This document shows positions 24,457-31,781 of a stretch of DNA of 31,781 nt, piece after piece (position 1 is the first letter of the stretch; the number at the start of each line of letters is the position of its first letter). Origin of the DNA: Ruthenibacterium sp. (GTDB lineage Bacteria; Bacillota; Clostridia; Oscillospirales; Ruminococcaceae). The notes beneath the pieces were generated by a model, which ran no database searches, was not told the DNA's origin, and saw only the letters and a program-made list of their open reading frames with translations. The stretch spans positions 1 to 31,781 of the forward strand of contig JAHHSK010000017.1 of NCBI GenBank assembly GCA_020025255.1, in the 5' to 3' direction. The position numbers and the translations under genes were made by a program.

Positions 24457-24873
24457 ATGACACAGGATGCAATTACCATGTTTAAAGAAGCTGCAATGCA
24501 GCTGCAGAAGGAGCAGACATATGCAGCACTTGCAGCAGCCTTGAAGGAAAATGACGAAAATGAAACGCTTCAGGCACTGATCGGGGATTTCAATCTGGCG
24601 CGCATCGACCTGAACAGCGAGCTTTCCAAGGGCGCACAAAAGGATCAGGCGCGTGTGGATGAGCTGAATGCCAAGGTCAATCAGGCGTACAATGACATCA
24701 TGTCCAATGAGTGCATGCTGCGCTACAATGAGGCAAAGGCTGAAATGGAAAAGAAGCTGAACTATATCAATGCCATCATCAGCACAGCGGTCAACGGCGG
24801 CGACCCGATGACGGTGGAAGAACCGGCCGCAAGCTGCACGGGCAGCTGTTCCAGCTGCAGCGGCTGCCACTGA
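24457..24873 (+). CDS. YlbF/YmcA (RicA-like) family protein with Cys-rich tail
   Basis: This is a 138-residue small helical protein of the Com_YlbF family. The body (about residues 5-110) is mostly amphipathic helix with YAALAAALKENDENETLQALI and YNDIMSNECMLRYNEAKAEM, typical of YlbF/YmcA. Its place between miaB and mutS is where B. subtilis has ymcA (ricA), whose product with YlbF and YaaT forms a Fe-S-containing complex that influences RNase Y processing, competence and sporulation. The last 12 residues carry C127-x3-C131-x2-C134-x2-C137, suited to metal or Fe-S binding. That role is inferred. A strong AAGAAGGAGA precedes the ATG. It may be RicA or RicF; the family alone does not say. Confidence 0.88.
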   Translation: MTQDAITMFKEAAMQLQKEQTYAALAAALKENDENETLQALIGDFNLARIDLNSELSKGAQKDQARVDELNAKVNQAYNDIMSNECMLRYNEAKAEMEKKLNYINAIISTAVNGGDPMTVEEPAASCTGSCSSCSGCH

Positions 24874-24923
24874 GTTCAGTACGCAAAAGCAGCACAGAAT
24901 TTTATACCAGGATGGTGCAGGAT

Positions 24924-27527
24924 ATGGCAGCGCTTTCTCCGATGATGCAGCAATACTTCGATATAAAAAAACAACATCCCGATAAGATCTTGTTTTTCCG
25001 CCTCGGTGATTTTTATGAGATGTTTTATGATGACGCGATCCTTGTTTCGAAAGAGCTGGAGCTGACGCTTACGGGCAAAGAATGCGGCCAGCCGGAGCGT
25101 GCACCGATGTGCGGCGTGCCGTTTCATTCTTATGAAACGTATGTGGCAAGATTGATCGCCAAGGGCTATAAGGTCGCTATCTGTGAACAGATGGAAGATC
25201 CGGCCAAGGCCAAGGGTCTTGTGAAGCGGGATGTCATCCGTATTGTTACACCGGGTACGGTGATCGAAAGCAGCATGCTGCAAGATGATAAAAACAATTA
25301 TATTGCAAGCATCTGCATCCGGGAGGGCAGGGCGGGCGTATGCTTTGCCGATATTTCCACGGGTACAGCGCATACCACGGAATTGACAGGGGAAAAACTG
25401 GGCGCGGAAATCATTTCCGAACTGTGCCGGTATTCGCCCAGTGAGGTGCTGTTCAATTCCGGGATCCTGGATTTCAAGGAAGTTACGGATTATATCAAGC
25501 AGCAGCTTGCCTGCAGTGTGGAACTTCTGGAGGATGAAACCTTTGCAAAAGAAGCCTGTGTGCGGCAGATGCAGGCACATTTCGGCGCAAACGAGGAAAA
25601 GGCTTGCGGCCTTTCGCGGGAAAGCCTTGCGTATGCAGCCCTTGCGGTTCTGATCGGGTATCTCAAAGAAACGCAGAAAAAGGGCGTGGAACGCCTGAAA
25701 ACCGTGCACAACTATGCGGAAGCGCAGTATATGCAGCTTTCGCCGGTGACGCGCACCAATTTGGAATTGACGCAGACGATGCGCGGGCGTGAAAAAAAAG
25801 GCACGCTCCTGTGGGTGCTGGATCAAACCCAGACAGCCATGGGCAAACGGCTTTTGCGCACATGGATCGAACAGCCGCTTGTCAATGCGGCGGCAATCAA
25901 CGCGCGCTTGGATGGGGTGCAGGAGCTGGCAGACGATTCGGTCGTACGCGCGGATACCGCACAGGCGCTTTCCCGTATTTTTGATATGGAACGTCTGATG
26001 ACGCGCACGGTATACGGTTCGGCTTCCCCGCGCGAAATCTATTCACTCGCCACCACCTGTGAGCAGCTGCCGCGGTTGAAGGCACTCCTGCAGCCCTTCA
26101 CCTCATCGGAGCTTCGTTCGGTTTTGGAAGATATGGACGACTTGACGGATATCAAGGAAATGATTTTCCATACGGTGGACGAAGAAGCACCCTCCCTTTT
26201 GAAGGAGGGCGGTGTGATCCGTACAGGCTTTAATGAGGAAGTGGACGAGCTGCGGGATATCGTGCACGGGGGAAAAGGGTATTTGACGAAGCTGGAGGCG
26301 GAGCTGAAGGAAAAAACAGGCATCCGCACGCTGAAAATCGGATACAACCGTGTGTTCGGCTACTACATCGAAGTCAGCCGATCCTTTGCCGATCAGGTGC
26401 CGGAAAACTTTATCCGCAAGCAGACGCTGACGAATGCAGAACGCTATATCACCGAAGATCTCAAGGTGCTGGAAAACAAGATCCTTGGTGCGAATGAACG
26501 CTTGATTTCCTTGGAGCGCGAGCTGTTCGATGAACTGCTGCAGCGTATTTCGGCACAGCTGGTGCGCATTCAGCGCACAGCACAGAGCGTGGCGCGGCTG
26601 GATGTGCTGACTGCGCTGGCGGAGGTTGCTGTCCGCAACAATTACACAAAGCCGATCGTTGACGACGGGGACGAACTGTACATAGAGGAAGGACGTCATC
26701 CGGTCATCGAGCAGATGCTCAAGGGTGCGCTTTTCGTGCCGAACGATACCACGCTGGATTGTGCGGAAAACCGGATGCTCATTATTACCGGGCCGAACAT
26801 GGCGGGGAAATCCACCTATATGCGCCAGACGGCACTGATTGCCCTTATGGCGCAGATCGGAAGCTTTGTTCCGGCGCGTTCGTGCCGCATGGGGGTAGTG
26901 GATGCCATTTTTACGCGGGTCGGCGCATCGGATGACCTTGCAGCGGGACAATCCACCTTCATGGTGGAAATGACCGAAGTGGCGCAGATCCTGCAATATG
27001 CGACATCGAAAAGCCTTGTGATCTTGGATGAGATCGGGCGCGGCACCTCCACGTTTGACGGTATGAGCATCGCGCGGGCTGTGGTAGAACACATTGCCGA
27101 CAAGAACGGCGCAATGGGCTGCAAAACGCTGTTTGCAACGCACTACCATGAATTGACAGAGCTGGAAAACACCATAGAAGGTGTAAAAAACTATAACATC
27201 GCCGTTAAAAAACGCGGGGATGATGTGACGTTCTTGCGCCGGATCGTGCGCGGGCCGGCCGATGACAGCTACGGCATTGAAGTGGCAAAACTGGCCGGGC
27301 TGCCCGACCGTGTGACAAAGCGCGCGAAAGAGGTGCTTCGTGAACTGGAAGCCGGTGCTCCGAATGGAGATAAGGCCATGCAGCTGGATTTTCAAACCGT
27401 TGAAAAATACACGCAGCCGATCCCGAGCGAACTGGTGGAAAAGCTGACAGCGGTGGATGTGGAAACCCTGACTCCGCTGGAAGCACTGAATTTCCTGTAT
27501 GAGCTGAAACAGACGCTTGTACAATGA
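24924..27527 (+). CDS. mutS: DNA mismatch repair protein MutS
   Basis: This protein of about 867 residues recognises mismatches and insertion/deletion loops. The mismatch-reading F-x-E is F30-Y-E32 in RLGDFYEMF. Connector, lever (core) and clamp regions fill the middle. Walker A GPNMAGKST is at residues 623-631 and Walker B is VILDEIGRGTSTFDG. ATHYHEL follows. The frame also opens at an ATG at 24912, but 24924 is preferred because GGTG lies 6 bases before it and homologues begin near LSPMMQQY. The length is normal. mutL follows after 43 bases. Confidence 0.97.
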   Translation: MAALSPMMQQYFDIKKQHPDKILFFRLGDFYEMFYDDAILVSKELELTLTGKECGQPERAPMCGVPFHSYETYVARLIAKGYKVAICEQMEDPAKAKGLVKRDVIRIVTPGTVIESSMLQDDKNNYIASICIREGRAGVCFADISTGTAHTTELTGEKLGAEIISELCRYSPSEVLFNSGILDFKEVTDYIKQQLACSVELLEDETFAKEACVRQMQAHFGANEEKACGLSRESLAYAALAVLIGYLKETQKKGVERLKTVHNYAEAQYMQLSPVTRTNLELTQTMRGREKKGTLLWVLDQTQTAMGKRLLRTWIEQPLVNAAAINARLDGVQELADDSVVRADTAQALSRIFDMERLMTRTVYGSASPREIYSLATTCEQLPRLKALLQPFTSSELRSVLEDMDDLTDIKEMIFHTVDEEAPSLLKEGGVIRTGFNEEVDELRDIVHGGKGYLTKLEAELKEKTGIRTLKIGYNRVFGYYIEVSRSFADQVPENFIRKQTLTNAERYITEDLKVLENKILGANERLISLERELFDELLQRISAQLVRIQRTAQSVARLDVLTALAEVAVRNNYTKPIVDDGDELYIEEGRHPVIEQMLKGALFVPNDTTLDCAENRMLIITGPNMAGKSTYMRQTALIALMAQIGSFVPARSCRMGVVDAIFTRVGASDDLAAGQSTFMVEMTEVAQILQYATSKSLVILDEIGRGTSTFDGMSIARAVVEHIADKNGAMGCKTLFATHYHELTELENTIEGVKNYNIAVKKRGDDVTFLRRIVRGPADDSYGIEVAKLAGLPDRVTKRAKEVLRELEAGAPNGDKAMQLDFQTVEKYTQPIPSELVEKLTAVDVETLTPLEALNFLYELKQTLVQ

Positions 27528-27570
27528 AAAAAGCATAAAAAAGATACGGCAGAAGGGAAGGTGAACGGGA

Positions 27571-29616
27571 ATGGCGGAAATCAGGGTTCTGGATCCGCAT
27601 ACAGCGGAGCTGATCGCAGCCGGGGAAGTGGTCGAGCGGCCGTCCTCGGTGGTTAAGGAACTGGCAGAAAATTCGATCGATGCAGGGGCAACCAAGATCA
27701 CGGTTTCGATTGAGCGAGGCGGTACGGCGATGATTCAGATTGCCGACGATGGCTGCGGCATCGAAGCGGAATCCATCCCCACGGCATTTATCCGGCATGC
27801 AACCAGCAAGATCCGTACAGAGGATGATTTGGAAAAAATAGGGACGCTCGGCTTTCGCGGGGAAGCTCTGCCATCGGTGGCAAGTGTTTCGCACATCGAG
27901 CTGCTGACCAAGACCGAGCAGGATGAGTATGCCTATTGCTATCGCATCAGCGGCGGTGTGGAAGAAGGGATCGAACCGGCTGCGCGGCCGGTGGGCACAA
28001 CGATCACCGTGCGGGATCTTTTCTACAATACGCCTGCGCGCATGAAGTTTTTAAAAAAAGATACCAGCGAGGGCAATTATGTTTCGGACGTTGTGGTTCA
28101 TCTGGCTCTTTCGCATCCGGAAGTTTCATTCAAATATGTGCGCGAAGGAAAGGTGCAGTTCCAGACGCCGGGCGACGGCAGGCTGATGAGCGCTGCCTAT
28201 GCGGCACTTTCGCGTGATTTTGCAAAGGATCTGGTGGAAGTCAATCATACGCACGGGTATTACACAGTGCGTGGTCTGGTTACACCGCCGAAAAATTCCC
28301 GCGCCAGCCGTGCAATGCAGTTTTTCTTTATCAACGGCCGATACATAAAAAACCGCACGATCATGGCGGCATTGGAAGCGGCATATAAGGGAGCCATGAT
28401 GCAGGGGAAATTTCCGGGCTGTGTGCTTACCGTGGAAATGCCCCCCCAGCTTGTGGATGTGAATGTGCATCCCGCAAAGACCGAGGTTCGTTTTGCAAGG
28501 GAGCGGGATGTGTTCGATGCAGTGTACCAAGCAGTCAAATGTGTACTGATCACGCCGCAGAATACGGAAAAAACATTTTCGTTCCAAGAATCGGCCGAAA
28601 ACGGGATTTCTGAAAAGACACAACAGCCGGTGGAACCGCCTGCGGCTGACCGCAGCCAGACGCCGGAACCCGATCGCCCCGGCACTGCGCCGGCGCAGCC
28701 GGTACGGGCGATGCCTGCAAAAAACATTTCGGCAGCACCCGCAGCCGGGGAAATCCGGGCATATAACGATATGATCAGCGCGTTGAACAGTGAACCCGCC
28801 GTGCCGTACCGCACCGCAAAGGCTCCGGATATCTGGCCGGATGAAAGCGAGACGGTTGTGCCGCAGCCGGTGTACCATACCGTTTCGCCGTTGGAACGAT
28901 CGCAACAGCCGGACGAAAAAGCAGCTGCGCCCATTCCGGCGGAACCGACGGCACCCGAGCCCAAGGCCGCGATGCAGCCGGAACCGGAAATCCCGCAGGA
29001 AGTGCACCAAACGGCACTGGAGCCCTTTGAACAGGAACAGCAGCGCAACCCGCTGCGCTTTGTGGGCGAAGTGTTTGATACATACATTGTAACGCAGCGC
29101 GGGAATGATATGTGTCTGCTGGATAAACATGCGGCGCATGAACGGATCATTTTTGAATCGCTTGCGGCGCATTACGGGCATGTCAGCAGTCAGATGCTGC
29201 TGGTTCCGGTGACGGCAGCCCTTTCGGCAGAAGAAAAAAACGCACTGCTCCAAAGTGCCGACCTTCTGCGCGACAGCGGGGTGGAAATAGAGGATTTTGG
29301 CGGCAATGCGGTTGTGGTGCGCGCGGTGCCGGCCGATGTTGTGCCCGAGGATGTGGAAGATCTGGTGGTCGAGCTTGCAAGCCACCTGGTTTCCAATCCG
29401 CGCTATACGACCAGTGAAAAAACGCAGTGGGTGCTTCATTCCATTGCATGCCGTGCGGCGGTGAAGGCGGGCGATAAATCGCATGCGGCGCAGCTTCTGC
29501 GTCTGGCAGAGGATGTACTGGACGGCAAAGTGCCGCCGTTTTGCCCGCATGGCCGCCCTATTGTTTTGAAAATCACGAAAAAGGAGCTGGAAAAGCAGTT
29601 TGGCAGACAAGGCTGA
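27571..29616 (+). CDS. mutL: DNA mismatch repair endonuclease MutL
   Basis: This 681-residue GHKL ATPase acts after MutS. ATPase motifs are E33-N34 in ELAENSIDAGA, DDGCGI, GFRGEALPSVASVSH and GTTITVRDLFYNTPAR. The C-terminal dimerisation domain has the endonuclease motif D518-KHAAHERIIF-E529 (DQHA-x2-E-x4-E type, with Lys in place of Gln), ACR at 626-628 and CPHGRP at 658-663. It is therefore of the nicking type found in bacteria without MutH. A Pro/Ala/Glu-rich linker spans about residues 335-490. GGGAAGG and AAGGTGA lie upstream of the ATG. Its end overlaps miaA. Confidence 0.96.
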   Translation: MAEIRVLDPHTAELIAAGEVVERPSSVVKELAENSIDAGATKITVSIERGGTAMIQIADDGCGIEAESIPTAFIRHATSKIRTEDDLEKIGTLGFRGEALPSVASVSHIELLTKTEQDEYAYCYRISGGVEEGIEPAARPVGTTITVRDLFYNTPARMKFLKKDTSEGNYVSDVVVHLALSHPEVSFKYVREGKVQFQTPGDGRLMSAAYAALSRDFAKDLVEVNHTHGYYTVRGLVTPPKNSRASRAMQFFFINGRYIKNRTIMAALEAAYKGAMMQGKFPGCVLTVEMPPQLVDVNVHPAKTEVRFARERDVFDAVYQAVKCVLITPQNTEKTFSFQESAENGISEKTQQPVEPPAADRSQTPEPDRPGTAPAQPVRAMPAKNISAAPAAGEIRAYNDMISALNSEPAVPYRTAKAPDIWPDESETVVPQPVYHTVSPLERSQQPDEKAAAPIPAEPTAPEPKAAMQPEPEIPQEVHQTALEPFEQEQQRNPLRFVGEVFDTYIVTQRGNDMCLLDKHAAHERIIFESLAAHYGHVSSQMLLVPVTAALSAEEKNALLQSADLLRDSGVEIEDFGGNAVVVRAVPADVVPEDVEDLVVELASHLVSNPRYTTSEKTQWVLHSIACRAAVKAGDKSHAAQLLRLAEDVLDGKVPPFCPHGRPIVLKITKKELEKQFGRQG

Positions 29617-30538
29617 AATGATTGTGATCTGCGGCCCGACGGCCACAGGCAAAACATCGGTTTCCGTGGAGCTTGCAAAAATGCTTTCCGGTGAGGTGAT
29701 TTCAGCCGATTCCATGCAGATATACCGCGGGCTGCGGATCGGGACAGCGCAGCCTGCGCAGGAGGAAATGCAGGGGGTCGCACATCACCTTATGGATTTT
29801 CTTGCGCCGGAAACCGTGTTTTCGGTTGCGGATTTCGTAAAGCTGGCAGCAGAAAAAATCGAGGAGATCACAGCGCGCGGGCATGTGCCGATCATCGCCG
29901 GCGGCACAGGATTGTATATTGCAAGCCTTGTGAACGGCATCCGATTTGCCGAAGAAAAATCCGACCCGGCGGTGCGCGAACGCTTACAGCAGCGCTTAAA
30001 CGAACAGGGGATTGCGCCGCTGTATGAACGGCTGATTGAAATCGACCCGGAGTATGCGCGCAAGGTGCATCCGAACAATCACGGGCGGATTATTCGTGCA
30101 CTGGAAATTTATGAGCAGACAGGGCAGACGATGACCGAGCGGCTGGCGGCATCCCAAGCGCAGGAAAAACCGTACCGTACGCTGATGATCGGGCTGAATA
30201 CGCCGGAGCGTGCACAGCTGTATGAACGGATCGACCTTCGCGTGGATCAGATGCTGGAACGCGGGATCCTGCAAGAAGCGCGCACGGTGTATGAGCATCG
30301 GGATCAATATCACACAGCGGCACAAGCGATCGGCTACAAGGAGTTTTTTCCGTATTTTGCGGGCGAGGCGTCACTTGCGGAATGCGTGCAGATGCTCAAG
30401 CAGGCATCGCGCAATTATGCAAAGCGTCAGCTGACGTGGTTCCGGCACATGGAAGGGATCACATGGCTCCCGGCGGGGCAAGCGGATGTCCCGGCGCAGA
30501 TCGCGGCCATGTGGCGGCAAAGAGAACAACAAAAATGA
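29600..30538 (+). CDS. miaA: tRNA dimethylallyltransferase
   Basis: This 312-residue enzyme transfers the dimethylallyl group from DMAPP to A37 of tRNAs reading UNN codons, giving i6A, the substrate of MiaB. The P-loop is GPTATGKTS at residues 12-20. SADSMQIYRGLRIGTAQP, GGTGLYI and the C-terminal RQLTWFRHM are family marks. The TTG at 29600 overlaps mutL by 17 bases. An ATG at 29618 (six codons later) is an alternative start, with AAGG 5 bases before it. The TTG is kept because homologues usually have a few residues before the first beta strand, but this is not certain. Confidence 0.94.
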   Translation: MADKAEMIVICGPTATGKTSVSVELAKMLSGEVISADSMQIYRGLRIGTAQPAQEEMQGVAHHLMDFLAPETVFSVADFVKLAAEKIEEITARGHVPIIAGGTGLYIASLVNGIRFAEEKSDPAVRERLQQRLNEQGIAPLYERLIEIDPEYARKVHPNNHGRIIRALEIYEQTGQTMTERLAASQAQEKPYRTLMIGLNTPERAQLYERIDLRVDQMLERGILQEARTVYEHRDQYHTAAQAIGYKEFFPYFAGEASLAECVQMLKQASRNYAKRQLTWFRHMEGITWLPAGQADVPAQIAAMWRQREQQK

Positions 30539-30550
30539 TACGAGGTGCGC

Positions 30551-31780
30551 ATGGATAATCGAGCCGAAAAGCGAAGAAAAAAACGGATGCGTCGGATCAT
30601 GCTGATGCTGATCATGCTGCTTCCGCTTTTCTATATCGGGGTTCAGCTGGTGCTCATGGTCAAAGCAAGCTACCAGACCCAGACCGTGATTGCGGATACG
30701 ATGTCGGATATCATCCGCTGTGACGGAATGCTGGCGATGCAGGAAATGCAAATGGAGGGAAGAACCGACGGCATCCTGGGGTATCAGGTCAATAACGGGG
30801 AAAGGGTTTCAGCGGGCACACAGGTGGTGCGCATCTTTGCGGATGAAAGCAGTGCCCGAAGCTGTGCGGCTGCCGAAAAGCTGACACAGCAGATCGAAAC
30901 GCTGGAAAATTCGCAGAAAAACGCAAGCGCGGATATGGAATTTTTGATGAACCAGAATCAGCAGGGCATATATTCGGCGCTGAATATTCTGGAAAGCGGG
31001 AATTATGCAAAGCTTTCTTCGGCACTGGCTGACATTCAGACCGCACAGAACGGCATGCAGCTGACTGCCGGCACAATGACAGATTTGAACGGGCGGATCG
31101 AAGAACTGAAAGCACAGCGCGATGCCCAGCAGGCGGCCAGCACCTACACGGCGCTTGCAGCCCCGCAGACCGGGTATTTTGTTTCTTCGGATGACAGCCA
31201 AAAGCAGATCTATTCACCCCAGCAGCTGAAGGATATGACCCCGTTGGAACTGAACGAGGCGCTGAAAACCCCGCAGCAAGCCAACGACCCGCACCTTGTC
31301 GGCAAACTGATTTTGGATTACCGCTGGCATTATTATGGGATCGTGCCGTATAAGCAGGCATCGAAATTCATTCTGGGAAAACAGGTTGAAATTGCATTCC
31401 CGGATGCTTCGAATGAACGTGTTCCGGCAGTGGTTGCCGGGGTGACGGTGGATGAGGAAAATCAGATCGCCAAAATAGACCTGCTGTGCGATTACATCAA
31501 CAGTACGGTCGTGACACAGGAACATGCCCGCGCAGAGATCATTTTTGCAACCCATAATGGGCTGCGCATCGACCGCAAGGCACTGCATATCGTGGAGGGA
31601 CAGAATTGCGTGTTCGTCAAATTCGGCAACATCATATATCAGCGCAATATCGAAATCCTGTTCGAAAACGAAGATTACATCCTGATCCCGGCATCTTACA
31701 AAAGGGATGTAAATGAAGTGAAGCTGTTCGATGAGGTAATAGTGCAGGGGGCGGATCTTTATGATGAAAAGATTTTATAG
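30551..31780 (+). CDS. Membrane-anchored HlyD-like protein of unknown function
   Basis: This 409-residue protein has a basic N-terminus (KRRKKRMRR), one membrane segment (about 16-37), and a large extracellular part. A half-lipoyl-like strand set (about 70-97, with GYQVNNGERVSAGTQVVRIF) is followed by a predicted helical or coiled-coil stretch rich in Gln/Ala/Glu (100-195) and a second half-lipoyl-like segment (YTALAAPQTGYF, 199-210). The last 200 residues hold a beta-rich domain. This is the architecture of HlyD/membrane-fusion proteins, but no ABC or MFS partner is in the window. It follows miaA by 12 bases with GAGGTG upstream. A GTG at 30545 is in frame but overlaps that site. The function is not known. 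Confidence 0.75.
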   Translation: MDNRAEKRRKKRMRRIMLMLIMLLPLFYIGVQLVLMVKASYQTQTVIADTMSDIIRCDGMLAMQEMQMEGRTDGILGYQVNNGERVSAGTQVVRIFADESSARSCAAAEKLTQQIETLENSQKNASADMEFLMNQNQQGIYSALNILESGNYAKLSSALADIQTAQNGMQLTAGTMTDLNGRIEELKAQRDAQQAASTYTALAAPQTGYFVSSDDSQKQIYSPQQLKDMTPLELNEALKTPQQANDPHLVGKLILDYRWHYYGIVPYKQASKFILGKQVEIAFPDASNERVPAVVAGVTVDEENQIAKIDLLCDYINSTVVTQEHARAEIIFATHNGLRIDRKALHIVEGQNCVFVKFGNIIYQRNIEILFENEDYILIPASYKRDVNEVKLFDEVIVQGADLYDEKIL

Positions 31781-31781
31781 C
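31761..31781 (+). CDS. Possible start of the next gene, cut by the window edge
   Basis: ATG at 31761 opens a frame (MMKRFYS) still open at the window end, different from that of the HlyD-like gene, which it overlaps by 20 bases. AGGGGG at 31746-31751 could be its ribosome binding site. Overlapping genes are common in this operon, but seven codons do not allow identification. Confidence 0.3.

Noticed and set aside
28576..29040. Pro/Ala/Glu-rich stretch of mutL as a possible repeat or frameshift
   Set aside because: It is the normal flexible MutL linker. The frame stays open and both flanking domains are intact.
1..31781. Search for CRISPR arrays, insertion sequences, tRNA genes, integrases and phage genes
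   Set aside because: No repeat-spacer array, transposase, cloverleaf-like sequence or phage gene was seen by eye. The gaps are short and filled with promoters and terminators.

Overview
The window is a dense, chromosomal, mostly housekeeping segment of a low-to-mid-GC Gram-positive bacterium. The best fit is Bacillota, class Clostridia, probably an Oscillospiraceae/Ruminococcaceae-like gut anaerobe. The evidence is a PolC-type replicative polymerase, the order pyrH-frr-uppS-cdsA-dxr-rseP-ispG-polC, a miaB-ymcA(ricA)-like-mutS-mutL cluster, an endonuclease-type MutL, Shine-Dalgarno-led genes and moderately GC-rich codon use. The genus cannot be fixed from the sequence alone.

Layout. (1) 33-1256: a soluble sensor histidine kinase, probably the end of an operon that starts left of the window. 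(2) 1267-13525: a promoter, ten same-strand genes with short gaps or overlaps (pyrH, frr, uppS, cdsA, dxr, rseP, ispG, polC, a low-molecular-weight tyrosine phosphatase, gpsA) and a strong bidirectional terminator. (3) 13537-14493, minus strand: an RluA-family pseudouridine synthase, the only minus-strand gene, divergent from radC (14571-15269), with overlapping candidate promoters between them. (4) 15415-17825: feoA-feoB ferrous iron uptake, with terminators on both sides. (5) 17951-22857: an extended -10 promoter followed by uvrB-uvrA. (6) 22948 to the right edge: a strong promoter, then miaB, a YlbF/YmcA-family gene, mutS, mutL, miaA and a membrane-anchored HlyD-like protein. The start of one more gene may lie in the last 21 bases.

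How the genes fit together. Dxr and IspG are two steps of the MEP isoprenoid pathway. UppS uses isoprenoid precursors to make the undecaprenyl carrier for the cell wall, and MiaA uses DMAPP for tRNA A37 prenylation, which MiaB then methylthiolates. CdsA and GpsA supply phospholipid synthesis. UvrA/UvrB and MutS/MutL cover excision and mismatch repair. The Fe-S enzymes IspG and MiaB, and possibly the Cys-tailed YmcA-like protein, depend on iron of the kind FeoAB imports.

No tRNA, rRNA, CRISPR array, insertion sequence, prophage or integrase was seen. No gene-free stretch exceeds 300 bases; the longest is about 220 bases between feoB and uvrB and holds a terminator and a promoter. I found no convincing new multi-gene system. 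The items most worth a second look are the Cys-rich tail of the YmcA-like protein, the orphan HlyD-like protein, a perfect hairpin just before the uppS ribosome binding site, and an unusual cysteine cluster in FeoB.
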